Shown: positions 27,472 through 36,559, counted from the stretch's first letter. The stretch is DNA of 64,000 nt from Winogradskyella costae (GCF_013403865.1 NZ_JABFDK010000001.1:744001-808000); one strand, 5' to 3'. The notes: generated by a model from the letters alone, not told the origin. Numbers and translations: made by a program.

Positions 27472-27498
27472 CAGTATTCAGTCGCAATTTGCAGTCGG
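27472..27498. repeat. CAGTCGCA-type short repeat, copy 1
   Basis: Contains CAGTATTCAGTCGCAATTTG followed by CAGTCGG, built of repeated CAGT units. A related sequence in opposite orientation lies at 27895-27918, so the two copies bracket the small LprI-like gene. Confidence 0.45.
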
Positions 27499-27516
27499 TT
27501 TCATTCAAATTTTTTC

Positions 27517-27882
27517 TTATTCTTCAAATAAGTCATACAACGTTGAAATCCTTAAATCGCAATAGAGTTTCAAAAAATTAAAATGCAACATATCAAATTG
27601 ACTTCCGTAAATTTCTCGTCTTGCTTCCCACGATTCATACGCTGGAAATTTGAGTTTAAATTGTTCTGCAACAAAAGTATCCCAAAGTTTTTCTGAGGCT
27701 TCAAAAGAAGCGATAAATATTGAATCCGTTTTGTTTATAATTTTTAACTCAAGAATTAATGAATCTTTTATTTTTTGAGATTGATAATAGTTTTCATGCG
27801 CAATATCATTCATTTCAACTTGCCCTTGGCTAAAACTCAAAAGCGACTGACTGCATATTAAAAGTAAGATAATGACTCTCAT
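27517..27882 (-). CDS. Small secreted protein, LprI/DUF1311-like
   Basis: 121 residues with a signal peptide (residues 1-18, ending LLSFSQ). The mature part has QVEMNDIAHENYYQS followed by a helical stretch, resembling the lysozyme-inhibitor LprI N-terminal (DUF1311) domain, including the aromatic pattern near WDTFVAEQF. The conserved disulfide cysteines of many members are reduced to one visible cysteine (YCDLR). Periplasmic location likely; the inhibitor function is uncertain. The gene is bracketed by short CAGTCGCA-type repeats. Confidence 0.5.
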   Translation of the reverse strand: MRVIILLLICSQSLLSFSQGQVEMNDIAHENYYQSQKIKDSLILELKIINKTDSIFIASFEASEKLWDTFVAEQFKLKFPAYESWEARREIYGSQFDMLHFNFLKLYCDLRISTLYDLFEE

Positions 27883-27894
27883 TTACTATTTTTT

Positions 27895-27918
27895 ACTGAA
27901 TACTGCGACTGAAAATTG
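27895..27918. repeat. CAGTCGCA-type short repeat, copy 2 (inverted)
   Basis: ACTGAATACTGCGACTGAAA, which read on the minus strand contains CAGTCGCAGTATTCAGT. It is the inverted relative of the repeat at 27472-27498. Confidence 0.45.
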
Positions 27919-27919
27919 T

Positions 27920-28474
27920 TTACTTTTTAACGCGATCTTCATTCTGCTTCACAAAAGCAGACCAGCCAGAATAACTCTTACCAACCTCAACTCTGCCTTC
28001 ATTATAAAAATGACAAACGGCCGCCGCCAAACCATCCATAGAATCTAAATTCTTAGGAATTGTTTTAAGCCCTAACATACTTTGTAACATTTTAGCAACT
28101 TGCTCTTTGCTGGCATTTCCATTTCCGGTTATTGCCATTTTAATCTTCTTTGGAGCATATTCTGTAATCGGCACTTCACGAGACAAACCGGCTGCCATAG
28201 CAACACCTTGTGCGCGTCCCAATTTTAGCATACTCTGTACATTTTTACCAAAAAACGGAGCTTCAATTGCAATTTCATCTGGGTGATACGTATCGATAAG
28301 TTCTATGGTACGCTCAAAAATAAGTTTGAGTTTTAGATAGTGATCATCGTACTTTTTTAGCATGAGTTCGTTCAACTGTAAAAATTCCATTTTTTTACCT
28401 ACAATTTTTATGAGTCCAAAACCCATAATCGTCGTACCAGGATCAATACCTAAAATAATTTTTTCTTTACTCAT
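27920..28474 (-). CDS. ruvC: Holliday junction endonuclease RuvC
   Basis: 184 residues from the ATG at 28474. An in-frame ATG at 28501 would add nine residues before the conserved start and overlap the barrel gene, so it is rejected. The catalytic carboxylates are visible as the Asp of LGIDPGTTIMGFG, the Glu of EAPFFGKN and the later Asp-rich MDGLAAAVCH helix. RuvC resolves Holliday junctions with RuvAB. It starts 4 bp after the stop codon of the outer-membrane protein gene. Confidence 0.92.
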   Translation of the reverse strand: MSKEKIILGIDPGTTIMGFGLIKIVGKKMEFLQLNELMLKKYDDHYLKLKLIFERTIELIDTYHPDEIAIEAPFFGKNVQSMLKLGRAQGVAMAAGLSREVPITEYAPKKIKMAITGNGNASKEQVAKMLQSMLGLKTIPKNLDSMDGLAAAVCHFYNEGRVEVGKSYSGWSAFVKQNEDRVKK

Positions 28475-28478
28475 GCTT

Positions 28479-29117
28479 TTAATTACAGTATCGACAGCCA
28501 TCTAAAGCAACTGCCAAGCCAAAGGTAAGGTTAAAAACACTACCATTAAAAGCCCCTAAACCATTTAAAACTGGATTATAGTCTTCTAAAGACGTTAAGC
28601 CATAAATATAAGAAACGTCGGTATACACTGAGACTTTTTCGTTAATTGCATAATGCACTTCTAAACCCGCTAAAAGGTTTACAAACGTCTGTTTATTATC
28701 CCCCAGTGTGCCTAATGGTTTTGCAAAAGACACTCCAGGACCTGCATGAGCAACGGTTCGCAATCTCATTGGTAAAAACGTAAGATATGTTGTAGGGTCA
28801 TATATAAATTGTGCATTAATCCTGGTATAGTTTATTTTAAATTCTGGTGTGTCGTCAGCATTTTTAAAACGATTAAAACCAAAATCTAATTTTGCTCCGT
28901 ATTGTGGTGTAAATTTGTATTGAAGGCCTAAATTAATGGTTGGAAAATTTACACCCTGAGCATAGGACCCTTTTACAAATCCATCTGTCGTTGGATAATT
29001 AACTCCAACCGCAAACATGGCTTTCCACTTCGCTGTATCTTTCAATTGCGCCTGACTACTATACGTTATTAGAACGACCGTAAAAAAAAGAAGGTATTGT
29101 TTAAAATAGTATTGCAT
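28479..29117 (-). CDS. Outer-membrane beta-barrel protein
   Basis: 212 residues from the ATG at 29117, which starts directly before a signal peptide (QYYFKQYLLFFTVVLITYSSQAQ). The earlier in-frame ATG at 29177 would overlap the divergent gene start. The mature part alternates short amphipathic strands and turns, with glycine/aromatic patterns such as GLQYKFTPQYGAKLDFGF, and resembles small 8-stranded OmpA/opacity-type barrels. No enzymatic motif is seen. The downstream ruvC is probably co-transcribed but not functionally related. Confidence 0.75.
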   Translation of the reverse strand: MQYYFKQYLLFFTVVLITYSSQAQLKDTAKWKAMFAVGVNYPTTDGFVKGSYAQGVNFPTINLGLQYKFTPQYGAKLDFGFNRFKNADDTPEFKINYTRINAQFIYDPTTYLTFLPMRLRTVAHAGPGVSFAKPLGTLGDNKQTFVNLLAGLEVHYAINEKVSVYTDVSYIYGLTSLEDYNPVLNGLGAFNGSVFNLTFGLAVALDGCRYCN

Positions 29118-29144
29118 CTGTAAGTTTTTGATTTTATTTGTAGC

Positions 29145-30113
29145 ATGCGTTACAAAGTACCTCACAAAATTAAACAATTCTTATTTGTGCTTATTAAGTT
29201 GGGTATTGTAGTTGGTGCTTTTTATTTTATTTATTCTAAAGTTGTGGGAAACCAAGATTTAGAGTTCAACAAATTTGTAGGTTTTTTAAAAGAAAATGAT
29301 GTATTTTCACTAAAAAACAGCATTATCCTGATGCTTTTAAGCACTTTTAACTGGTTTTTAGAAATTTTAAAATGGAAACATTTAGTCAACATAGTAAAGC
29401 CTATTTCTATTAAATTGGCATTAGAGCAAAGTTTAGGTGCTTTAACAGCTTCATTAGTCACTCCGAATCGAATTGGTGATTATGGCGCTAAAGCGATGTA
29501 TTATACCAAAACCCTAAGAACAAAAATTGTATTACTAAACCTTTTAGGGAACATGGCACAAATGACCATAACTACAGTTTTGGGTGGTATAGGTTTTATA
29601 ATATTTATTAATCAGTATTCTATTGACATTAATTTATATAAAATAACAGCCGCTGGCCTCTTTCTTTTTGTGATTGGATTGCTTGTATTATTAAGCATAA
29701 AACAAAAACGTTTTAAAATTAAAGGATTTTCATTCACAGCTATAATCAATTTTACAAAATCATTAGCTTTAAAAGTGCATGGCTTAAACCTATTATTATC
29801 CCTAGCTAGATATCTCATATTTTCATTTCAATTTTATTATTTGCTAGCGGTGTTTGGTGTGGCCATTAATTATTATGATGCCATGGTGGCTATAACAAGC
29901 ATCTACCTCTTGGCTTCCATTGTGCCAACTATTTCAATTTTTGATGTAGTCGTAAAAGGTAGTATTGCCGTATTTTTGTTTAACTATCTTGACGTGAATG
30001 AGTTTAGTATTTTAGCAACTACAAGCTTAATGTGGCTGCTCAATTTTGTAATTCCGAGTATCTTTGGAAGTTATTTTGTACTTAACTTTAGACTTCCAAA
30101 ACCTGTAGAATAA
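29145..30113 (+). CDS. Lysylphosphatidylglycerol synthase/UPF0104 family membrane protein
   Basis: 322 residues with about 8 hydrophobic segments. The family features are WFLEILKWKHLV after the second helix, the SLGALTASLVTPNRIGDYG motif and a C-terminal SIYLLASIVPTISIFDVVVKGS segment. This MprF-like flippase fold family includes AglD-type proteins thought to move lipid-linked sugars or aminoacyl lipids. It is divergent from the outer-membrane protein gene and overlaps the following GT2 gene by 1 bp (TAATG), so the two probably modify the same lipid-linked substrate. Confidence 0.8.
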   Translation: MRYKVPHKIKQFLFVLIKLGIVVGAFYFIYSKVVGNQDLEFNKFVGFLKENDVFSLKNSIILMLLSTFNWFLEILKWKHLVNIVKPISIKLALEQSLGALTASLVTPNRIGDYGAKAMYYTKTLRTKIVLLNLLGNMAQMTITTVLGGIGFIIFINQYSIDINLYKITAAGLFLFVIGLLVLLSIKQKRFKIKGFSFTAIINFTKSLALKVHGLNLLLSLARYLIFSFQFYYLLAVFGVAINYYDAMVAITSIYLLASIVPTISIFDVVVKGSIAVFLFNYLDVNEFSILATTSLMWLLNFVIPSIFGSYFVLNFRLPKPVE

Positions 30114-31261
30114 TGCTAACGCTTTTATTTATTTTTGTCATCATTACTTATCTATTGATTATAAGCTGGCTGAGTTATGGTTTTGATGACGTTAATGATT
30201 TTAAAGTACAGGATTTACCTTCTAAAACTAAATTTACTGTTATCATTCCGTTTAGAAATGAAGCTCAAAATCTTCCAAATTTATTAGATTCTATTTCAAA
30301 ATTGAATTATCCAAAATCTATGTTCGAAGTTATTTTAGTTGATGATGATTCTGAAGACGAGTCGGTTGCGATAATTGAAAAATTTATAGATATCGTTTAT
30401 ACTGAGCTTAGTGCCAATGAAATTGATATACGCATTATTAAAAATGAAAGAACATCAATTTCACCAAAAAAAGATGCTATAACGTCTGCTATAAATGTTT
30501 CAAAATATGATTGGATTATCACTACAGATGCCGATTGTGTATTACCTAAATATTGGCTCGACACATTTGATGAATTCATTCAATTAAAAAACTCAAATTG
30601 TATAGTTGCTCCAGTGACGTATCATGGAAAAATGACATTTCTTAACCGTTTTCAGTTTCTAGATTTTTTAAGTTTACAAGGCGCAACTATTGGTAGCTTT
30701 GGTATCAAGAAACCTCTGATGTGTAATGGTGCTAATTTCGCTTACCGGAAATCGAAATTTATTTCGGTTAAAGGGTTTAAAGGCAACGACACTATCGCTA
30801 GTGGTGATGATGTATTTCTACTTGAAAAATTTGTAGAACACAAAGCAGAAAAAGTACATTATCTAAAATCAAAGAACTCCATTGTAACCACCAATCCTGC
30901 AAAGAGTATTAAAGATTTGATTCATCAGCGTGTACGTTGGGCTTCAAAAACAAGCCAAAACAAAAACTGGTTTACCAAGTTAGTTGGATTGGTTGTGTTG
31001 TTAGGAAACTTGGTTTGTTTAGGATTGCTACCTGCCGTTTACCTCCAAGTTATAACTCTAAAAATAGCTATTACTTTATTCATTATAAAAGGTAGTATAG
31101 ATTTCTTATTATTATTTAAAACGGCACGCTTTTTTAGACAAGACCATCTTCTTGTGTCTTATTTATTTTCGAGTATTATGTATCCATTTTTTTCTGTGAG
31201 CATCTTTTTTCTATCGTTCTTCAAATCTTACGAATGGAAAAGCAGAACCTTTAAAGTATAA
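30113..31261 (+). CDS. Family 2 glycosyltransferase, membrane-bound
   Basis: 382 residues. An N-terminal helix precedes the GT-A domain, which has VIIPFRNEAQNLPNLLDS, VDDDSEDES and the DxD motif TTDADCVLP, followed by SGDDVFLLEKF and the QRVRWASK motif (Q/RxxRW) of processive or ceramide-type GT2 enzymes. Three C-terminal hydrophobic segments anchor it. It is translationally coupled to the MprF-like protein and likely adds a sugar to a polyprenyl or glycerol lipid. Donor unknown. Confidence 0.85.
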   Translation: MLTLLFIFVIITYLLIISWLSYGFDDVNDFKVQDLPSKTKFTVIIPFRNEAQNLPNLLDSISKLNYPKSMFEVILVDDDSEDESVAIIEKFIDIVYTELSANEIDIRIIKNERTSISPKKDAITSAINVSKYDWIITTDADCVLPKYWLDTFDEFIQLKNSNCIVAPVTYHGKMTFLNRFQFLDFLSLQGATIGSFGIKKPLMCNGANFAYRKSKFISVKGFKGNDTIASGDDVFLLEKFVEHKAEKVHYLKSKNSIVTTNPAKSIKDLIHQRVRWASKTSQNKNWFTKLVGLVVLLGNLVCLGLLPAVYLQVITLKIAITLFIIKGSIDFLLLFKTARFFRQDHLLVSYLFSSIMYPFFSVSIFFLSFFKSYEWKSRTFKV

Positions 31262-31284
31262 GACTCTTTCAATAAAAAAAAAGA

Positions 31285-31761
31285 CTAATTAATACTTACA
31301 ATTACAGGCAACTCAAAAGCAGTGGTGACTTGTTGATTTCTTTTAATGGCTGGATAAATTTTCGGAACACCTCTTAAACTCTGACGTAGAAGACTGTCAA
31401 TTTCTGGAATTTCCTGAATGGTTTCAGGATGCATTTTTATAGATTCTACTTCTAAAAATCCTGTTTTATCAATTTTTATCTTTAGCGTAATGGTGTCATT
31501 GACGTCATTAGAAACCACTAAGTTTTGTGCTTTTAAAAATTCATTCACACTACTAATTAATGTGTTTTGAAAACAGATTTTTCGCTCTTCTTTTTCCGAT
31601 AAAGTTTCGCAATTACTAAACATAGGATAGGTATCCACCTCATTCCAATTAAACGTTTGTAGCTCCTCCTCAAGCAGGTCTTCAGGATAGACTTTCTTCT
31701 TTTCAAAATAATCGCAAGAGGTTGCAAAAAGCAAGATTAAAAGACAAACAATTCGATTCAT
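31285..31761 (-). CDS. Lipoprotein with TonB C-terminal-like domain
   Basis: 158 residues. A lipoprotein signal peptide ends at C16 (LLFATSCDYF). The rest resembles a TonB C-terminal domain: LKIKIDKTGFLEVESIKM then a long stretch ending AFELPVIVSIN, as in the repeats of the M56 protein encoded nearby (33017-35410). It probably sits in the periplasm attached to a membrane; energy transduction is unlikely without a proline-rich spanning region. The gene is convergent with the GT2 gene. Confidence 0.6.
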   Translation of the reverse strand: MNRIVCLLILLFATSCDYFEKKKVYPEDLLEEELQTFNWNEVDTYPMFSNCETLSEKEERKICFQNTLISSVNEFLKAQNLVVSNDVNDTITLKIKIDKTGFLEVESIKMHPETIQEIPEIDSLLRQSLRGVPKIYPAIKRNQQVTTAFELPVIVSIN

Positions 31762-31876
31762 TACTAGTGTTCTGATAGCGAAAAGTACGATATTTTATTG
31801 AAAAAGAGGTTAGACCGCTTCGCTTTTAGATTGAAGCGCAATGTACATACATTGATTTTAATTTATTGGAAGAATT

Positions 31877-33007
31877 TTATTCGCCTTCTAGAAATTTTTC
31901 TTCCTTTAATTCTTTTAGTCGTCCTTTAGCGTAGCTTATAAATGGACTTTTTTTATGCTTTTCTATAAATTGCTCATACAACTTAATTTTAGAGCCAGTA
32001 TCGGCGTAATATTCATCTTTAGTTCTCAGTAGATAAAACTCGGTCATCATATTAGAAGGATCTTCCTTTAAAGATTTCTGAAAGGCTTTAATCGCTTGGT
32101 TGTATTTTTTCTGACGATTAAATATGGTTCCTAATTGTTGATACTCGTCAGAAAGTGGAAGATCTTTCAGCATCAAAGCCAATGAAATATATTTTTCGGC
32201 CTCTTCAAAGTTCTCTAAAAGTTGATAATAATTCCCAATAACAAAAATAGCATTAGCATCATTAGGATTATATTTTAAGGCTTGTTTCCTGTGATAAATA
32301 GCATCTTTGTAATTTGAGTTTTGTGCATAGCTCAGACTTAGTTTTTCATGTATAAACTCCGATTTTTCCCCTAAATCCAAAAGTTTATTAAACCAAACGA
32401 CGGCATGCGTATAATAGTCTTGATGATAATACGTTTGCGCTTTTAAACTGATAAGCTCCACATTATTTTCATAACTTTCTAAACCTCTATCAATAAAAGC
32501 ATGTGCATCAATAAAGTTTCGTTTTATTAAATGTTGCTTCGCAATTTTAAAAATGGCTTTTTGGTGTGTTTCATCAAGTTCAAATGTTTTTACAAATTGT
32601 CGTAATGCTGTGGTATCTTTTTGCTTTTCTAAAACCACGCCTAATTCATAATAATAATTAGGATTTAAACTATCGGATGCAATTAAGTTTGAAAATCGCT
32701 GATTGGCATCTTTATAATGTTTTGTTCTTGCTAACAATTTTGCATATTCGTATTGTAACAGAAGGTCATCTGCATTGGCTCGTATTGCTTTTTCATAATT
32801 ATTTAAAGCTTCACCATAATTACCTATTGCTATATACGCTTTTGCAATATCATCGTAAACCGCATCTAAATTAGGAAGTGTTTTATACGTATCAATGGCT
32901 TTGGAAAAATTACCATTCACATATAGCTGATCTGCTTCCGCTTTTATATTTTGAGCATTTAAATGGATCACAAAAACACAACACAAAAACCCTAAAATTA
33001 ATTTCAT
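31877..33007 (-). CDS. Secreted TPR-repeat protein
   Basis: 376 residues with a signal peptide (residues 1-18, LGFLCCVFVIHLNAQ) and roughly nine TPR units, for example AIGNYGEALNNYEKAIRAN and AIKAFQKSLKEDPSN. TPR arrays mediate protein contacts; no enzymatic domain is present. It lies 9 bp after the M56/TonB gene and is likely the third gene of the blaI-blaR1-like operon. Confidence 0.8.
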   Translation of the reverse strand: MKLILGFLCCVFVIHLNAQNIKAEADQLYVNGNFSKAIDTYKTLPNLDAVYDDIAKAYIAIGNYGEALNNYEKAIRANADDLLLQYEYAKLLARTKHYKDANQRFSNLIASDSLNPNYYYELGVVLEKQKDTTALRQFVKTFELDETHQKAIFKIAKQHLIKRNFIDAHAFIDRGLESYENNVELISLKAQTYYHQDYYTHAVVWFNKLLDLGEKSEFIHEKLSLSYAQNSNYKDAIYHRKQALKYNPNDANAIFVIGNYYQLLENFEEAEKYISLALMLKDLPLSDEYQQLGTIFNRQKKYNQAIKAFQKSLKEDPSNMMTEFYLLRTKDEYYADTGSKIKLYEQFIEKHKKSPFISYAKGRLKELKEEKFLEGE

Positions 33008-33016
33008 ATGCAGTAA

Positions 33017-35410
33017 TTAGTCTTTTTTAGTGTCATGAATTTGAAAAACTATTGGTAAAGCATACGATACAGCTACATCTTCACCTCCATTTTTAGCAGG
33101 AGTAAAATTTGGCAATAATTTTAGTACTCTAATCGTTTCCGCTTCCAATTTTGGGTGTGGTCCTCTGGCAGTAATCCTAGTAACATGTCCTGTTTTATCT
33201 ATTATAAACTGTGCGTAAATTCGTTTTTGACCTGCTGGTAAACCTAAAGAATTTGCTAAATTGGTATCAAAATTTTTCCCAACAAACTTATTGATTGCTT
33301 GTGCTAAACAATCTTTTTCTTCTGTTTTGTTAGACAGCAATTCACAATCGGGATGAATTGGAGCAACTTCTACTTCACTAAAAGGAATTGCACCATTTAA
33401 ACGCTTCTTTTTTAAAGCTTTCCTATATTCTGCATACTTTTCCATGTCTTCAATAGACGAGACCTTTTCCTTGGCCTTTAATTCATTAATCTGTTGATTT
33501 AATTGCTCAACCATTGGGTTTTTATTTGTGGAATGCTTTAAAATACTATCGCGCTGAGCAACCAACTCATTATATTCTTGGGAATTAGCATCTGCTTGAA
33601 CCTGAAAAACAATGGGCACAGAAAAAGGGACCACTACCACTTTTCCTTTTTGTTTCCCTGGAATAAACTGAGGCAAGGTTGCTAAAACACGTTTGGCTTC
33701 TGTTTCTAATTCTGGACTTGGTCCTCTAGCAACAATATCTTTAACACTACCATCGGTGTCAATTTTAAACTGCACAAAAATTCGTTTTCTACCAGAGCTC
33801 AAACTATCGCCTATACTTGTATTAAAGTTTTTAGCAATGTGTTTGTTCACAAAGCTATTAAAACAGTCTTTTCGATCTTTATTACTTTCTAAATCTTGAC
33901 AATCAATGGTTGTTGGTGTTTCTTCTACTACTGAGAATGGGACTTCCACAATTTCAACCTCTTCTTTAATAATTTCGACACCATCATTTGAAATATATGA
34001 ATCTAATACTAAAGTTGAACTACCGTCTGTTACTACGAGTTTATTAAAAAAATCGTCGTTTTCTAATTGTTTCAACAACCCATTAAAACGCTTGGTTTCT
34101 TCATCTGTTTTGTTTCCAGCATCTTCAACATAAAGTTTTAAAATACCATCTTGGGTGTTTGATTCCCATCGTTCTTTTTCTGTTTTTGTGTTTTTAAACG
34201 CCTTAAAATCTGCATAAGTTTCAAACTTATCTAATCGCATTAAACTTACAGTATTAATATCTTTCTGAGTTAGTGTACCTTCTTCTGATTTTCTCTGAAT
34301 AATATCATCGGAAATATATTGTCCGTAAGCTTTCATTTTTAAAAACTCTGTTCTCGAAGGCAAATATTTTATTATGTCGGAGTTTTTAAACCCAGCAAAA
34401 TTAGAAATATCAAAAAACGTCGCGCCATTTTTTTTCATGGTGACCATCTTGTCGTAATACTTTTTAATTAATTCTGCATCCGTCAATTCTTGATCAACCA
34501 AGGTTTCTTGTGAGTCTATATTTTGTTGCGCTCTAACCTCCGTAGACGTATAAATCAACATTCCCAAAACCATAGGAATTAATAATGCATATTTAAGCAG
34601 GTGAAGCTGTTTTGATTTTGATTTTTGTAACATAGCGATTCGTTTTTTGATTAATGACTTATTGAAAAATGTATTGGTAAAAGACACCTGATTAACATCT
34701 AATACCTGATTGAGTAAACTTGTATAATAATCGACTTTACCGCTTTGTTTTACAGCTTTGGCGTCGGCGATATATTCGTGTAATTCTTTAATTCTATTTT
34801 GATAGATATACACTAAAGGATTAAACCAGAATACAACTCTAAGCAATTCGAAGAACAATAAATCTACCGTATGGTATTCTTCAATATGAACCAACTCGTG
34901 CTTATAAATCGTTGATTTTTCAGATTCTGAGATGCGCTCCCCTAAAAATATGGTATTAAAGAATGAAAATGCAGCGCTACTTTTTATGAGCTTAACAATA
35001 AGAACATTGCCTTTCCATCGTTTTGGATTTTTATGTTTTAACCAGTATAATTTGGTGATTTTAGCTAGAAAAATTAATGATGTTATTGCGATACCCGTTA
35101 CTACTATTATTTGCCAAATTGGTGTTTGTGGCTGCTCTAATACAATACCAGCGAGTTCAGCAGTTTGAATGTCGTAAACCGTTGGTGCTTTTGTACCAAT
35201 AAATACTTCTGGCAAATGAATAACCATATCTTTTGTGGCCATCGTTTTTAGTTGAGGAAATTTAATAAATGGCAATACAAGTGATAAAACCGATGTTATT
35301 ATTAAATACGCTCTGTTATAATTAAAGAAGGTTTCTCGTTTTAAAAACAAATCGTATATCAATAAAAATAAGGCTTGAAACGCGACGATTTGAAGAATAG
35401 AATACAACAT
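33017..35410 (-). CDS. M56 (BlaR1-type) metallopeptidase with two TonB C-terminal domains
   Basis: 797 residues. The N-terminal part has about four membrane helices and the gluzincin motif HELVH in IYKHELVHIEEYHTVD, as in BlaR1/MecR1 signal peptidases that cleave a BlaI-type repressor. The C-terminal part is not a penicillin-binding sensor but carries two TonB C-terminal-like repeats (about residues 500-612 and 685-797), each with a DCxxL...C pair and the KRIxxQFxID strand. It is a widespread Bacteroidota form whose signal is unknown. It is coupled to blaI (2-bp gap), supporting a regulatory pair. Confidence 0.85.
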   Translation of the reverse strand: MLYSILQIVAFQALFLLIYDLFLKRETFFNYNRAYLIITSVLSLVLPFIKFPQLKTMATKDMVIHLPEVFIGTKAPTVYDIQTAELAGIVLEQPQTPIWQIIVVTGIAITSLIFLAKITKLYWLKHKNPKRWKGNVLIVKLIKSSAAFSFFNTIFLGERISESEKSTIYKHELVHIEEYHTVDLLFFELLRVVFWFNPLVYIYQNRIKELHEYIADAKAVKQSGKVDYYTSLLNQVLDVNQVSFTNTFFNKSLIKKRIAMLQKSKSKQLHLLKYALLIPMVLGMLIYTSTEVRAQQNIDSQETLVDQELTDAELIKKYYDKMVTMKKNGATFFDISNFAGFKNSDIIKYLPSRTEFLKMKAYGQYISDDIIQRKSEEGTLTQKDINTVSLMRLDKFETYADFKAFKNTKTEKERWESNTQDGILKLYVEDAGNKTDEETKRFNGLLKQLENDDFFNKLVVTDGSSTLVLDSYISNDGVEIIKEEVEIVEVPFSVVEETPTTIDCQDLESNKDRKDCFNSFVNKHIAKNFNTSIGDSLSSGRKRIFVQFKIDTDGSVKDIVARGPSPELETEAKRVLATLPQFIPGKQKGKVVVVPFSVPIVFQVQADANSQEYNELVAQRDSILKHSTNKNPMVEQLNQQINELKAKEKVSSIEDMEKYAEYRKALKKKRLNGAIPFSEVEVAPIHPDCELLSNKTEEKDCLAQAINKFVGKNFDTNLANSLGLPAGQKRIYAQFIIDKTGHVTRITARGPHPKLEAETIRVLKLLPNFTPAKNGGEDVAVSYALPIVFQIHDTKKD

Positions 35411-35412
35411 AA

Positions 35413-35772
35413 TTAGTGCTTTTTATTAATTTCCTCTAATAAGACTTCAATGTCTTTAACATCGACATCATTTTTCTGAACGAAGAAAGACACCATACTT
35501 TTAAAAGAACCTTGAAAATAATTATCTACCAATTTATTAATCGATTGATTGCTGTATGATTCCTTAGCAACTATAGGAAAGTAAACATGCCCTTTTCCTT
35601 TTTTCTCATAGTTTACAAAACCTTTACTTTCTAAAATTCTTACGATAGTAGACACCGTATTATAAGCAGGTTTAGGCTCTGGTAAGATTTCAATTATAGA
35701 TTTTACATTGGCCTTTTTAAGCTGCCATAAAGTTTGCATAATTTCTTCTTCTGCTTTTGTTAACTGTTTCAT
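35413..35772 (-). CDS. BlaI/MecI family winged-helix repressor
   Basis: 119 residues with the family sequence: KQLTKAEEEIMQTLWQLKKAN, then a winged helix ending YNTVSTIVRILESKGFVNYEKKGKG and a dimerisation/cleavage region. BlaI proteins repress their operon until a membrane protease signals. Its neighbour is the M56 protease, which fits. A perfect -7 box lies upstream (35800-35807). The target operators cannot be fixed; two palindromes further upstream are candidates. Confidence 0.88.
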   Translation of the reverse strand: MKQLTKAEEEIMQTLWQLKKANVKSIIEILPEPKPAYNTVSTIVRILESKGFVNYEKKGKGHVYFPIVAKESYSNQSINKLVDNYFQGSFKSMVSFFVQKNDVDVKDIEVLLEEINKKH

Positions 35773-35799
35773 GTATTCTATACTTTATGTTGAATCTCA

Positions 35800-35807
35800 C
35801 AAAAATA
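35800..35807 (-). promoter_or_regulatory. -7 box of the blaI operon
   Basis: TATTTTTG on the minus strand, a perfect TAnnTTTG, 27 bp before the blaI start. Confidence 0.5.
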
Positions 35808-35908
35808 ATTTAGTTTTTTATGAGCCTCTACGTGTTATAATTAGAATCATAGCCTGAGACAAAGCCAGGATACGCATTATGATTTTATAAAAACCACACC
35901 GCTAATAT

Positions 35909-35942
35909 AACTAAAAATATAGTTGAAACTAAATTTTTAGTT
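35909..35942. promoter_or_regulatory. Two AACTA-N6-TAGTT palindromes (candidate operators)
   Basis: Copies at 35909-35924 and 35927-35942 are inverted repeats AACTA-N6-TAGTT, starts 18 bp apart, in the divergent region between blaI and the DUF456 gene. They lie about 40 bp before the DUF456 start. A BlaI-type dimer could bind such dyads, which is inference. Confidence 0.45.
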
Positions 35943-35981
35943 ATAAAAATGTAACAAAACTTTATTTATACCGTCATATCC

Positions 35982-36500
35982 ATGAATCGATTATTTTTTT
36001 ATATGGAATTATTTTTAGTGCTTATCGCACTGCTTTTAATGATCTTAGGAATTTTAGGTAGCTTTCTTCCTGTATTACCTGGCCCATTAACAAGTTGGGC
36101 AGGTTTTTTAGTCCTCTATTTTACTAAAGGTGTAGAGTTAAGTCTCACGTTTTTAATAACGACTCTAATTATTGCAATCGTTATTTATGTCTTAGATTAT
36201 ATGATTCCCGCCTTTGGAACTAAGCGCTTTGGCGGCAGTAAAGCTGGAATGATTGGAACGACTCTAGGTTTAATCATTGGGCTGTTCTCACCTATTCCCT
36301 TTGGTATTATAATTGGTCCTTTTATTGGCGCCCTTATTGGAGAAATGATGCATCGCAACGATTTTAATAAAGCCTTAAAAGCAGCTTTTGGTTCATTCTT
36401 AGGATTTATAGCTTCTACCTTTTTAAAATTTATTGTGGCTGTAATTTATTTAGGTTTTTTTATTGTAAAATTATCGGAACATAATACAAGCTGGTTCTAA
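35982..36500 (+). CDS. DUF456 family membrane protein
   Basis: 172 residues with four to five hydrophobic segments. Family features are GILGSFLPVLPGPLTSWAGF after the first helix, the YVLDYMIPAFGTKRFGGSK loop and GPFIGALIGEMM. A second in-frame Met at codon 8 (36003) is an alternative start. The biochemical function of DUF456 is not known. Divergent from blaI, separated by the two palindromes described. Confidence 0.8.
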   Translation: MNRLFFYMELFLVLIALLLMILGILGSFLPVLPGPLTSWAGFLVLYFTKGVELSLTFLITTLIIAIVIYVLDYMIPAFGTKRFGGSKAGMIGTTLGLIIGLFSPIPFGIIIGPFIGALIGEMMHRNDFNKALKAAFGSFLGFIASTFLKFIVAVIYLGFFIVKLSEHNTSWF

Positions 36501-36524
36501 CTTGTTTTAAGTATTATTAAAAGA

Positions 36525-36559
36525 AAAAACCTAGTCACATAATATGAGACTAGGTTTTT
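36525..36559. terminator. Bidirectional intrinsic terminator
   Basis: AAAAACCTAGTC and GACTAGGTTTTT form a 12-bp perfect stem with an 11-nt loop between the convergent DUF456 gene and the LuxR-type regulator gene; A/T tails exist on both sides. Confidence 0.85.

Noticed and set aside
28475..28501. Longer ruvC start
   Set aside because: It would overlap the preceding gene and add nine non-conserved residues before the first strand.
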